Shown: positions 54,051-64,000 of the stretch, in pieces | How the letters are laid out: each line of letters opens with the position of its first letter | How positions within the stretch are numbered: position 1 is the stretch's first letter | Notes under the pieces: generated by a model | The model's database searches: none | What the model saw: the letters and a program-made list of their open reading frames with translations, nothing else | Told to the model about the DNA's origin: nothing | Position numbers and translations under genes: made by a program | Source of the DNA: Diplonema papillatum | Lineage: Eukaryota > Euglenozoa > Diplonemea > Diplonemida > Diplonemidae | Length of the DNA stretch: 64,000 nt | Assembly: GCA_030068145.1 (NCBI GenBank) | Contig: JAPJBO010000002.1 | Coordinates: forward strand, 868,001 to 932,000 | Direction: 5' to 3'

Positions 54051-54588
54051 AAGAGACACCTTGTAGTTGTATTGTTTCTCCCCCTGGCCTCCGTCGAAAT
54101 AAGCACAAGGCAACCCCTCGAGTATTTCGTTTTATCGTTGTTACCTTACCAACCAACCACCTGCATAGTGCCCTGCCAGCCTTGTTTTGTGTTGTGACAC
54201 GGTGCAGAAGACCGTTGGCCGGGGGGAGGGAGCGTAGCCGTTATCACCACAAGGGTTGTGTGGCACAGCCGTGACTAAAAGGTGAGATGAGAGGCATCGC
54301 CGCAAGGGAGCGGCTGCCGTCTTCCCATCATTGGAAATACCACTACTCTTGTTGTCGCTTTACTTATCCATTTTTGCTGCCTCCCACCTATTCTACACAA
54401 AGTCAGACTAGAGTCAGACTCAACAGGGTCTTCTTTCCCCGCTGACAGTTTAAAGTCCGTTCCCTTGACTGCTGTTTCGCCAGATAGTAGGTAGGGACAG
54501 AAGGAATCTCATTGGTCCATTCATGCGCGTCTTTAGGACCATACCATTCTCACAACAACAAGGGGGAGGGGCGCACACACGACACAAC
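54051..54588. other. Leader region of the PH/WW gene
   Basis: Includes an inverted copy of the 12040-12120 repeat (54040-54130) and two similar phrases at 53890 and 54185 (TTGTGTTGTGACACGG, CAGAAGACCGTTGG), so part of this region is itself duplicated. No other gene. Confidence 0.5.
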
Positions 54589-56622
54589 ATGCCGCAAGCA
54601 CCTATCCAGCAAATGCCGACGACACTGCCGATGGCACAGGTTGACGTCGCGGACCTGAAGCCGGTGGCCCTGCACAAGTCGCTCGAGAAGAAGATGAAGG
54701 GCGTCGGTGTGTACACGTGCATCGTGGCCGACAAACTGAGCACCAAGTGGAAGAAGCAGCGCCGGCTGCTCGTCGCCACCGCCGCGATGCTGCTGGTTTG
54801 CGACGCGAGCGGGTCGGTCAAGCGGATCATCGACATCTCGGAGATCGACGACATCCTGTTCCAGCAGGACCCCGACGCGGTGTACGTCCTGTTCAAGGTC
54901 AAGCGAACCGAGGCGAACGAGCCGGATCTCCTCGTCTCGATCGTCCCGGACAAGAAGAACACCCACGACCCCGCCACCACCGCGTCGATCATCGGCGCCC
55001 TGACGCGCGCCCGGAAACCGTTCGAAGGCGTGAAGTTCCTGCTGGCAGGCGGACCGATAAAGGGCATGACGAAGCTCGGCCACAACCCGGTCCCCGCGAA
55101 GGAAAAGCTCAAGATGTGCGCGGAGAAGTCGCGCAGCGCGACCAACAGCGAGCGGTCCACCGACGGCGGCGAATCGACCGACCCGCAGCAGGCAGGGTTC
55201 GCGAAGCGCGACAGAAACAGCTTCGAGGTCAACTCCGTCGTGCTGGACTCCACCATGGACCCGATGGCCCACCCAATGCAGAATCCGACGGAGCAGATGC
55301 AGTCTTTCAGCGACGGCCACGGCTTCACGCTGCCCATCGAAGCCCAAGCGAGCTATTTGCCGAGTGACACCCCCGTGCACAACCCGATCGCTTGCCCCGC
55401 GAAGCGGCCCAACGCGGCGCTGATGCCGCCCGTCCCGCCGAACAACACGGCGTGTCCCACGCAGCTGCAGCTTAACCCCGCCCGTAGCTCGGTGCTCGGC
55501 GGCCTCGCCGGCTACGGCGGCCTGGATCCAGCGGCAGTGGGCCACGGAAAGCTGCCCCCGCTGTCTTTAATGGGCGCGGGCACCGGCGGAGACGCGGCGC
55601 CGAAGGGCTTCAGCCCCGAGGTCGAAGTGATCTCCACCAGCAAATCGAGGGGTCCGCCGGCGCCGCCGGCTGCCGAAAAGCCGGCCGCAGCGTCCGCTCC
55701 GACCGCCGCGCTCAAGCCCCGGTGGGGCGAGGGTGAAGCCGACGCCGCAGCGCCCGCCGCCAAGCCGCTGCTGAAGACTCGCCTCCGCTCAGTGAGCTTC
55801 AGCACGCCGAAGCCGACGGATATCCAAGCGTCGTTCGCGGAGGTCGCGGCGCCGCCGTCACGCCCGGCTGGCGGCGGCAGCGACGAAGAAGGTGCCGCGG
55901 CCGGGTGGACGGAGCACCGAGACCCCGTGTCGCAGCTGACTTACTACCACAACGACCGCCTCGGTAAAAGTACGTGGCACGTGCCCGACGAGCTGAAGGA
56001 GAAGAAGAAGGCGGGCCTCCCGCTGACCGTCGGGGCGGGGAACATCGCGCTGAGCAGGCCGGGGCTCGCGGCCAGTCGGAAAAGCGTGCTCGTCCAGCAG
56101 CAGGAGCGCGAGCAGAAGGAGCGGTTGATGCGCGGCCAAAGCAAAGCCGAAGACAGCGAGAGCGAGGTGTCCGACGACTCGGAGGAGGCGTCGTCGTCTG
56201 CGGGGTCCGACAGCGACGAGACGGGCGCCGGCGATGACTCGCTGCTCGCGCCGGACTCCCCGGCGGCGGGCAGGGCGGCGCCGGTGCCGCCGCAGCCGCA
56301 CGCGTACCAGCACCATGGCAATGCGCGGCCGTCGCTCGCCGGCAACCCGTCGGCGGCCACCGCGACGTCGCTCAAAGGCATCGCGAAGCTGCTCGACCGC
56401 CCCGCCGTGCGCGTGCAGCGGCCGGCCCTCTCCGCGCTGTCCGCCAACGCGGCGAACCTCTTCCCTTCCTTCGCGGAGCAGCCGATCGACGACGCCGACA
56501 CGTCCGCCTGCGCGCCGGCCGTCCCCGTGCCTTCCAGGTATAAGCAAACGTGTATAAGCAAACGTGTTTTCCAAGACACAAACCCCTCGTTTTTAACCCC
56601 TTTTACGAGACGGGAGACTTAA
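54589..56622 (+). CDS. PH-like domain plus WW domain protein
   Basis: The ATG at 54589 (MPQAPIQQ) gives up to 677 residues. Residues 20-165 look like a PH-type or myosin-TH1-type lipid-binding fold: YTCIVADKLSTKWKKQRRLL, MLLVCDASGSVKRIIDISEI, DAVYVLFKVKR. A disordered Pro/Ala middle follows. A WW domain lies at about 438-466 (GWTEHRDPVSQLTYYHNDR and then STWHVP, with both Trp and the YYHN core), then a Lys/Glu-rich helix and an acidic Ser tract. It is probably an adaptor linking membranes to proline-rich partners. A GTATAAG donor after 56538 suggests the coding sequence may be spliced there, so the last 28 codons, which include repeat DNA, are doubtful. Both ends of the gene are copied nearby. 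Confidence 0.78.
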   Translation: MPQAPIQQMPTTLPMAQVDVADLKPVALHKSLEKKMKGVGVYTCIVADKLSTKWKKQRRLLVATAAMLLVCDASGSVKRIIDISEIDDILFQQDPDAVYVLFKVKRTEANEPDLLVSIVPDKKNTHDPATTASIIGALTRARKPFEGVKFLLAGGPIKGMTKLGHNPVPAKEKLKMCAEKSRSATNSERSTDGGESTDPQQAGFAKRDRNSFEVNSVVLDSTMDPMAHPMQNPTEQMQSFSDGHGFTLPIEAQASYLPSDTPVHNPIACPAKRPNAALMPPVPPNNTACPTQLQLNPARSSVLGGLAGYGGLDPAAVGHGKLPPLSLMGAGTGGDAAPKGFSPEVEVISTSKSRGPPAPPAAEKPAAASAPTAALKPRWGEGEADAAAPAAKPLLKTRLRSVSFSTPKPTDIQASFAEVAAPPSRPAGGGSDEEGAAAGWTEHRDPVSQLTYYHNDRLGKSTWHVPDELKEKKKAGLPLTVGAGNIALSRPGLAASRKSVLVQQQEREQKERLMRGQSKAEDSESEVSDDSEEASSSAGSDSDETGAGDDSLLAPDSPAAGRAAPVPPQPHAYQHHGNARPSLAGNPSAATATSLKGIAKLLDRPAVRVQRPALSALSANAANLFPSFAEQPIDDADTSACAPAVPVPSRYKQTCISKRVFQDTNPSFLTPFTRRET

Positions 56623-56837
56623 TATACCGTTTTTGGAAAAAAATCGAAACCTGAAGCTGGTGCCTTCCCAGGTTAGCAAATGCGGCTTCAACCGTCGTTA
56701 AAAGACGCTCGTCGTCAACCCCTTTTACGGGACGGGAGACATAAAAAATATACCGGGGAATTGGAAATCAAAATTGGACTGGACTATAGCTGGAGCGGGG
56801 AAATGACGGACCGGGTAAAACCTGGGACACCTGGGGC
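56592..56837 (+). mobile_element. piggyBac-end-like sequences inserted at the gene end
   Basis: TTTTTAACCCCTTTTACGAG (56590), GTCAACCCCTTTTACGGGAC (56716) and CTTTAACCGCTTTTAGGGGA (57150) all continue into CGGGAGACATAA-type sequence. The left end of the piggyBac element at 14710 reads TTAACCCCTTACGGACGGGA followed by GACATA. All three are in the same orientation and no paired right end is visible, so they are solo or truncated ends. Confidence 0.65.
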
Positions 56838-57125
56838 GCTGATGACTCGCTGCTCGCGCCGGACTCCCCGGCGGCGGGCAGGGCGGCGCCGGTGCCGCCG
56901 CAGCCGCACGCGTACCAGCACCATGGCAATGCGCGGCCGTCGCTCGCCGGCAACCCGTCGGCGGCCACCGCGACGTCGCTCAAAGGCATCGCGAAGCTGC
57001 TCGACCGCCCCGCCGTGCGCGTGCAGCGGCCGGCCCTCTCCGCGCTGTCCGCCAACGCGGCGAACCTCTTCCCTTCCTTCGCGGAGCAGCCGATCGACGA
57101 CGCCGACACGTCCGCTTGCGCGCCT
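56838..57125 (+). pseudogene. Copy of the PH/WW gene's 3' coding part
   Basis: Nearly identical to 56226-56516 (from DDSLLAPDSPAAGRAAPVPP to DADTSACAP). It lies about 320 bp beyond the original, with piggyBac-end-like sequence between the copies and again after the second. It has no start of its own. Confidence 0.95.
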
Positions 57126-57375
57126 AACAGATTGCGCTCGTCTTTAACCGCTTTTAGGGGAACGGGAGACATAATCGGGAATAAGAGTTGAACCAGACCA
57201 GCGGCCGCAAAAATATTTAAAGCACAGACACGAAGATAGCTCAAAGCATTTGCAAAATAACACGAAAAGCCTCTAGGCAAAAACCCGTTTTCACATTTCT
57301 TACCTTTTCCTTATCCCTCAAAACCAGCACCAATAACAACAGTCCCCCCCCTCTGCCTAAACATCAAACTAACAT

Positions 57376-57480
57376 TTCTTGTGTTAGCAATGCATTGTTG
57401 GTACTAAAAATTAGCAGTTGGCAGCGTACTACATGAAACTTACCAAAGCCGGTGAGTTCCGCTAGTGCGCACAAACAAAA
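57376..57480 (+). repeat. Dispersed repeat copy
   Basis: Matches 8862-8977: GCAATGCATTGTTGGTACTA, TAGCAGTTGGCAGCGTACTA, GTGCGCACAAACAAA. Confidence 0.85.
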
Positions 57481-57509
57481 AGTCCTCGAGGGGCAGACCC
57501 ACCGCTGTC

Positions 57510-57646
57510 GGGTCCAGCCTCAGAGGCTGGAGTTAAAGCTGGGGTTAAAAAAGTGTGGATTTACGCGTTTTGGTTGTAGCACACCCGCTTTTCAGGTGTG
57601 ACTCGGGCACACCCCTCTTTTTTAACTCCAGCTTCTGAGGCTGGAC
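57510..57646. repeat. Inverted repeat around a short loop
   Basis: GGTCCAGCCTCAGAGGCTGG followed by AGTTAAA (57510 on) faces TTTAACTCCAGC, TTCTGAGGCTGGACC (ending 57646), with one or two differences. The inner part of each arm is itself a palindrome. Probably a small fold-back element. Confidence 0.8.
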
Positions 57647-57654
57647 CTCACCGT

Positions 57655-60162
57655 GTGTCTGCAGGCACTCAGGTTCCGCTGATGATGGTCCGCCCTATGT
57701 GTCCATGCGTATTATTAAAGGACCGAAACACGGCGCAGACGGGACCGGTGCGGTGTTGAGCACATATCCATTCCAAGCACGTTCTTCCCGTCCTCGAGGT
57801 TGGTAGAAGTTTTAGCGTTCCGCAACCCTGGTGCAGAGATCAGTGGTGGCACACTGATGATCCTGTTGACTACGTCCACAGGCATCCGGAGGATGCAATC
57901 TGCCATGTTTTATTATTTAGGGCAGCCACGTTATCGGGGTCAATTCCACTATTCCACTTCGATGAATCGGGCGACGACAGAGGCTTGCATTCCCCATCTT
58001 CTTCATCTGATGTCTTCTTACTACACGAAACCCGTCAGGATGTCCATCAACCGAAAAGTCGAGCACCAGCAGCAGCCCGTCCGAGCTCCGCGCTTCTTCC
58101 AGGTTTGCATTTTTGTTCGTAGCTACCTCCAGGCAACCTGGCTATTCGGCAGTCTGCCGGCAGCCAACACCGTTTGCTCGCCCGACGTCCAACTCCCCCT
58201 ATTCTATTTCTGGTCTCTGTACAACACTTCGGGGTGGTTCCTGTGTACTTATGTATTTTCTGCGACCGGTGGTGATTGGTCACAGCGCCGAAGTTGGACC
58301 GGAGCGTGTCCACCAACCGTGTCCTCAGTGGGCTTCTCCGTTCACACCCCAGTGTGGAACATCAGTGATAGAGGCAGAGCAAGCTTGTGAACCGGGACTA
58401 GCACGGGTAACCAGCAAAGAAGACGGTTCCACCGAAGACAGCGTGCACACCCGATCCGGTACGTTGCATTCAAAATATCGTGTCATGGGGGGCGGGGGCG
58501 CTGCCCGACGATCCATCCGTCAAGGGACATTTCCTCACCCCCGACCCTACCAAGTGGAAACGTGCCCGGGTGGTAAGAAGTTATACCGAACAAAGTACCT
58601 GGCGGTATGAAGTTATACCGAACAAAATATTCCAACCTTTCCGGTCGCCGCGTGGTTCAACTTTTGTCCGGACCAACGTAAGTCTGGCTCAATAGATTTG
58701 TGTTTACGGTATTCATTCTGCTGTGTCAGTCTGCTGAGCGGTCCACGAGCTAGCCTATTGGCACTCTACCTGTCGTCAGCTTCGTAGCGCGAGACGGGCA
58801 GCAGTCTACTGGCAGTCTGCTAGCAGTCAACACCGGTTGCTGAGCAGCAGTAGCAGGTAATCTGCTGTCTCCTGCGCCAGTCTAGTTTGCTTTCTCAAAT
58901 AGCGTACAACGACACTTTCAAATGAATTGCCGCAATGCTTCGAGTTTGAGTGATGAACGTGTCCAGGGGGCTGACGTTAATCTGCAACACCACACACACT
59001 GCAGGAAGCAGTACATAGCCGCGACGGCATGGACTTCTAGGCCACTCCCTGCGAGACCTGCCGATCAGCCAAGCTGGAAAAGAGAATTGCGATGTGTAAA
59101 TATGTACTGACTGACCGCAAACCTGCAATACGTTCTCTTTTCCGAAGGCGACCGCAGGGCGTGGGCCCGCCTCCCCCCAAAAAAAAGCTGTTATCGTCCC
59201 GGAGTCGGCCCTCGGAGCCTTTTCGGCCTCTCGAAATGCGGTCGAGCCTGCGAATGCCGCGTGTCGTCGTGTCCAGCGTGCCGCTTCCTCCTGTATGGTT
59301 TGCGTCCTGGGAACGGCATCAGCAGCTGGGGTTGGCGGCGTTCGAGTGCCCGCAGTGAAGCAGACTTGCCGACGAAACAGACCCCTGTGCAGGACGAGAG
59401 ACTACCAGGCAGGAGCGGAATGCTCATTCGCCGAACATTCGAACAGGGAGAGCAGTCCTTTTCCCGTACGGCAAACTGCAGTTTCCGGACGCGGGCGGCG
59501 TTTGCATCCAACTTGGATTGCTGTCCCTTCGACCTTTTTCGTGCTGAAACTCCAAGGCTCCGTGCAAGAGGCCACGTCAGGATAACCGCAATCAATCTTC
59601 CCTCCGTCCGCACGTACCCGACCCGCTTGTGGTAAACAATACAATTGACTTCGCATGTTATGTTGGCAACATGCGGCACAACATGTGATCGCATGTCATG
59701 CATACTATTTATCTTGAAACCAAACCTCAGAACAAGCGGGTCGTGTATCCCTCCCTCACCTAGAACAACTGTTTCTCTTTTTCTGGCTCTCTTTTTTTGA
59801 AAGTACGCAAAGTTCCGCCGAAGTCGAAAAAAACCGAACAGCACCGAAGCAGGACTTACCGCCCCCCTGTTTAGTATGGGATTGCATTAGTACTATCGTC
59901 CCTCGGGACTACCGACAGGCCTTCAACTACCCTGAGCAGCGCACTGTGCACGTGTTGCCATTTGCCGTGCTTGCGCACGTGGACGGGGACCACCGCGAGG
60001 AGGCTGGCAACTCTGACTTAGATCCCCGCCCTGTTCGTGAGGAAAAGCGGACGGTCTGGCCGACCACCCTCCCCTTGCGCTTTTGCGCAGATCAATCCCC
60101 TTTGCCCATGGGAGCTCGCCGCTTGCTGCAGCAGGGGCGGCAGCTGTGCCGGAGTGTATTCG
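57655..60162. other. Spacer without a supported gene
   Basis: 57655-57790 is related to the module upstream of the peroxidase gene (CAGGCACTCAGGTTCCGC, GAAACACGGCGCAGACGGGA, CATTCCAAGCACGTTCTT). A frame at about 58480-58695 (GHFLTPDPTKWKRARVVRSY) has no recognised family. Nothing else is supported. Confidence 0.45.
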
Positions 60163-60590
60163 TAAAACTCTTTCTATAACGTAGTCTATTCATGATAACC
60201 AACTACATATAAAAGGTGTCACGGGATAAGCCGGCAGCCGCTGCTTAACGGTGCAGGCTGATCCGTGTGGTCCGTGTACTTAAGAGTTCCCAATGCTTAA
60301 CGGCTTTATCACGTGGGCGGCCCTGAGAGTACCCCGGCTATTGAACTAGGGCTTGCATCTGGGAGTTCATCCCCAAACGCCTGGAGAAGTTGGCCAGTCA
60401 GGGAATCGAACCAGCGACCCTCAGGTTAACAATCTGGCGCCCTGACCGCTATACCAGGTGTGCCCCTAAGCCGTAGGTATCCGGATGGTCGAGCTAACCA
60501 CCCTTGGGTTTCAAGGTGAGTGGTCCCCTCAGGTGATACCGCTTCATCTTTTGCCAGACTTCCACATTCTTGGCGCGTTTCGGCGTCCTT
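60163..60590 (+). repeat. Dispersed repeat family, long form with tRNA-like block
   Basis: 60170-60335 and 60524-60590 match the continuous repeat at 42783-42990. Between them is a block of about 190 bp holding a tRNA-like sequence on the minus strand, either inserted here or lost from the short form. Confidence 0.85.
60392..60466 (-). tRNA. tRNA-derived sequence (Asn-GTT-like), probably SINE head or pseudogene
   Basis: On the minus strand there is a good A box (TGGTATAGCGG) and a consensus B box (GGTTCGATTCC) at normal spacing, with TTGTTAA as an anticodon loop, which would read Asn. The acceptor and T stems do not pair properly, and the anticodon stem has mismatches at both ends, so it is not a functional tRNA. 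Intact polymerase III boxes in a decayed tRNA body are typical of tRNA-derived SINEs. Confidence 0.55.
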
Positions 60591-62223
60591 CCCTGCTTTC
60601 TCGCCGAGTCAGCGCAGATCAAGCATATTGCAGTCGTTGGTAGGGAAGGTGTGCACCACACAAGATGTGGCAAGCGCAGCGGAAAGCCGAAAGGACGTAA
60701 TCTGGAAAGCGGCAACAGTTCCTGCCCATCTCAGAGCCAAACTATCCACCGGTAAGACAATCGATGCTACCCTCCATCCGACCGCAGCCGAGCCGGGGGG
60801 GAAATCGGTGTTGTTTTGCCTTTTCTCCGAAGCTCGGGATTTTTCGACTTCCTTCGTGGCTGTGCATGTACGAATCCACTGTTCCAAAAAATCTGCCCAA
60901 GTTTCCTTCAGGATCGAGGAGCAACAGAGCATTGGATCAACAGTGAAAAACGGCCTAGTCAGTGCTGAGTCGTCTCAGCTGGGAGCAGCAAGAAGGCTGG
61001 TCCACCTGGGAAAAACACACGTGCCTACCGGAATCCGGAATTAGCCGGAGCACTCAGCCTGGGTGTCCTCTCTCCTCCGTTACATCACGCTTCTTCCTTC
61101 TGCGAAGCTGCCCCCTCCCCCAACAAAAAAAGAAGAATACTACGCACCAAACCCACCACCCTCCCCAACCCGGGCTTCCTTTTTACCCCTGCAAACCCGT
61201 GAATAGGTGCTACGGGAGTATCTGGCAACCGCTGCTTAACAGTGCTCACGTGGGCGGTGTCTTCGGACAGCACCTCGTGATGTTCGCATCACAAAACAAA
61301 GAAGACAGTGAAATGGTCGTTACCTGGTCGGGTTTCGCTCGCGACCGTTTCCTGAACAATCCTTCACTAAATCCGCGGTTAAATAACCTGGCCTCAGTGG
61401 TGCAAGCACCACGCGCTCTTCAAACCCAAGAAACATTTTCCCCCACGCTCCTTCCTCAATCGTGTCAACAGTTCGCCCCTACCCGCGCCCCTCGATGCGA
61501 ATCCGTATGTATGGTGCGCCGTTCAATGGTTCGGCAGGAGGCTGACAGCAGGTGAGTTGCCAAGTGAAAAAAGAAGTTATCGAAGGCGAGAGACTGGGCG
61601 TGCGTGGTGTACGTATAGCCTACTTTTTGCTTGCGTATCTGTGGGGTTTTCTTAACAAACAGGAAAGTCGGCTTACCGGACATGCACGAACAAGAGAGCA
61701 AGCCGCGACCATTTATCAGGCAAGCACACGAGGTGCACAAGCACAAACCGTCGAAAGACACCAAACTGTAAGCCCACACGGGATTGTCGGAAACACAAAA
61801 GGATACGTCTGTTCTTGCCAGTTCATCCAACATGTTCACTTCACTGGGCAACGTTTTGACCTGCAGCACATCCTTCCTCAGTTGGTGCACACGTACGGGG
61901 GGGGGGGCCTCGCCTCCCCCATCCTACCGTTCCCCCTTTGCATCACGAGTTCTTCCCCTCCTTCTTCCAGTATGCCGAACGAAGCGCTGTTTCGGCTTCC
62001 CCGCCGGAGTTGCGCCCCGTTACGCCTGTTTTCTGTCTTTTGCCTTCCCCCTCTAGAATAAGTCCACCCTTCCCCGGGCCTGTTTGCCGTAGAACTTAAC
62101 CCTTACCCGACGTGTCCCATGGGACCCCAAGAGACGTTACATGCAAGGAATCGGGTGTCGATAAGCACCGGATGGTGCAGTCGTCCCGTCAAGGGGTGAC
62201 CCTCGAAACGCGTCGAGTGGGAG
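60591..62223. other. Spacer without a supported gene
   Basis: Short frames only. The dispersed phrase CACACGGGATTGTCGGAAAC lies at about 61777. A lone TTAACCCTTACCCGAC at 62097 resembles a piggyBac-type end but has no partner. Confidence 0.45.
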
Positions 62224-62500
62224 TGGGCCTTCACGAGTGTGGATTTCCACACGTAAGTTTTTCTTGGACTTTTTCCCCCCCACGTGTGCTTCCACGTGTG
62301 GATCCACAATACCACGTGTGGATTTTGATATACTATTTCCCCCACATGCGCTTGGCAGGTTGGTCCGCATGCAGGGGGGTCTAGGCCCACAAGTCGCCAA
62401 GGCGCTTTTTGCCCGCCGCACATAGGGGGAAAGGTTTCTTCTCCCTCGAACGTGGACCACACGTATTTTCTCTGAGGCCGAAACCGGAGCGTATGCCCTG
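62224..62500. mobile_element. Truncated relative of the 526-2695 hAT-like element
   Basis: Contains the subterminal left-type sequence (GTGGATTTCCACACGTAAG, compare 552-572) and the right-type sequence ending GGAGCGTATGCCCTG (62486-62500), one base different from the intact terminus. Also shares GCCCGCCGCACATAGGG with 2595-2615. The left terminus is not intact, so no target duplication can be shown. Confidence 0.7.
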
Positions 62501-62949
62501 GCCCGGAGTCACAGAGTTGTTACAGTTTGCCGTTCCTCTTTCAACGGCTTGCTCCCGAACTAGAACGATCCAAACTACTACGCGGGTAAGACGCGACTGA
62601 AGAATGCCACTATGCGTGCAAAGAGGTAGTCGGTAGCGATATATGCAGTCTATCGGCGCAGATTGTTGCTGCGTATCAAGTTCAAACTACTACTACTATT
62701 ACGTCCTGCTGCACTCTCAGGCCCAAACCGCGGGGGAAAATAAAGCTTGTGTAAACACCCCCCCCTCCCCTCACCCTTAGATCTCCTTCACCTGTTTCCT
62801 GCTTTCTTTGTTTTACTTGTGAGATGTGCGCAGAACAACACGGTAGATGAGGACCAGGGGCGGCTGACGGTCCTTCGTCCAAGACAAATGGATTTCCGGC
62901 ATCACTCTCCAAGACAGACGTGAAGAGCTGGCTGAAGAATGGCGTCCGT
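62501..62949. other. Short spacer
   Basis: 62640-62720 resembles 12660-12720 (GCGTATCAAGTTCAAACTAC). No gene. Confidence 0.5.
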
Positions 62950-63232
62950 CAGACTTCAGTCTGAGCTGATTCTGAGTGAAGTCTGGCTCCAGTCTGACTT
63001 TAGTCTGACTTAGTGACAATAGTTCGACCTGCGGTTCTGTCTTCAGCCTGATTCACTCTGAGCCAAGTCTGGCTCCAGTCTGACTTTAGTCTGAGTTAGT
63101 GACACTAGTTCGACCTGCGGTTCTGTCTTCAGCCTGATTCACTCTGAGCCAAGTTTGGCTTCAGTCTGACTTCAATCTGACTTAGTGACAGTAGTTCGAC
63201 CTGAAGTTCTGACTTCAGCCTGATTTCACCAT
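62950..63232. repeat. 86-bp tandem repeat, about 2.7 units
   Basis: Units at 63004, 63090 and 63176 begin TCTGACTTAGTGACA, then AGTTCGACCTG. Within them the shorter words CAGTCTGACTT and AAGTCTGGCT recur, so the array grew from a shorter motif. Confidence 0.92.
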
Positions 63233-64000
63233 CCGGCGTGTTCTTTTGTCTGTTTCGATGGTCGGAGCCCGCCTTCCTAGTGTCCCGACCACCCTCGTCC
63301 GTGCCAGGTGGCTTGAGGCCCTTAGCAACCATTCTCACATGACTCCAAGGACCCGTGCAAAAGCCGCCAACCGGCATGCACGCATTGCCCCAGCGCATCG
63401 CCCGCCGAAGGAAACCCCCGACTGGAAGAACCCCTGCTTGCCGGTTGCATGCACCTGTCGTGACTGAGGGTGCGTGCTTCTTGTCAGCAAGCTATAGACT
63501 GCAACCTGCTGGGCCCGGAAGCTGGCGATCGTATCAGCCCGCCACAACCGACTTCTGAATAGTCGCCCCCAGGTTGCAAACAACGGACATGGTCGTCTGC
63601 CTCTAACGAGTTCTATGGTCGGACCGACTTCACCCAAGGTCGCATTTCTTGATTACCTGGCTCTCGGGTCTGGGAACCTTGTCATCTTGCCCTGTTTTCT
63701 CCCCTCGCCTCTCTCCTCCTCATCTCCCTTTTGTTTCCCTTCAAACCGCTTCCCCCTGTAGACTGACCCTTTTCCGTGTACAAGTGCTTCACAAACAAAC
63801 CCAACGCGGCGAGACTTCCGGCCAACTGCCACGGCGGTACTGCAAAGGAAATCCGTGCCAGATCTTCGGGTACGAAGTGCTCGACTTTCCGTCGAGTTCC
63901 GAAGGATCCGAGAAAGGAGGTGTTCGGGGTCAACAATTTTTGTGGACGACCCCTAGCGGTGTGTGGCGAAAACGAAGAAGATGTAGGCAGCGTGTTTCGG
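63233..64000. other. Terminal spacer
   Basis: No gene is supported. The last bases (GTAGGCAGCGTGTTTCGG) repeat a phrase at 51647 (GTAGGCAGCGTGTTTTGG). Confidence 0.45.

Noticed and set aside
60392..60466. Functional Asn tRNA gene
   Set aside because: A and B boxes are good, but the acceptor, T and anticodon stems do not pair properly; kept only as a tRNA-derived sequence.
62097..62112. Third piggyBac MITE at TTAACCCTTACCC
   Set aside because: No inverted partner with TTAA was found within 1 kb downstream.

Overview
This is eukaryotic nuclear DNA, most likely from a free-living or planktonic protist. Seven substantial genes lie in 64 kb. They are GC-rich, mostly single-exon, with proline-, alanine- and glycine-rich low-complexity tails, and are separated by lower-GC, repeat-dense spacers. 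GT-AG introns can be inferred in one gene. Nothing points to bacteria: there are no operons, ribosome-binding sites or CRISPR. The clade cannot be fixed from this window. Sparse genes, long GC-rich exons and kelch proteins would fit a euglenozoan such as a diplonemid, but that is only a guess.

Layout. 1-2.8 kb: a hAT-like element with perfect 15-bp terminal repeats and an 8-bp target duplication. 2.8-8.0 kb: a large EGF/LamG-type multi-pass membrane protein whose first exon is missing. 8.0-14.6 kb: satellites, a cruciform-forming palindrome and dispersed repeats. 14.7-16.7 kb: a piggyBac element with a transposase that has lost its catalytic core. 17.0-19.0 kb: a higher-order repeat, then a FIT/PAP2-like membrane protein. 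20.2-22.1 kb: a secreted class I heme peroxidase followed by decayed copies of its own 3' part. 23.5-30.8 kb: an ITFG2-like (KICSTOR) gene with duplicated terminal exons. 32.3-33.1 kb: a frameshifted gene of unknown function. 33.6-38.2 kb: piggyBac-type MITEs and a fold-back element split by a 2.5-kb ACTAGT-rich element that carries an EF-hand gene fragment. 39.3-43.7 kb: kelch gene 1 and tandem copies of its 3' end. 44-48.5 kb: spacer with a retroelement-like remnant. 48.6-51.7 kb: kelch plus PDZ-like gene 2. 52-54 kb: repeats. 54.6-57.2 kb: a PH-like plus WW protein gene with a partial copy at each end. 57.2-64 kb: repeats including a tRNA-derived module and an 86-bp tandem array.

The main unexpected signal is architectural. 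Five of the seven genes (FIT/PAP2-like, peroxidase, ITFG2-like, kelch 1, PH/WW) are followed by short tandem copies of their own 3' ends. The large membrane protein and kelch gene 2 are not. The genes do not form a pathway: they cover surface sensing, lipid or membrane chemistry, peroxide removal, TORC1 control and scaffolding.
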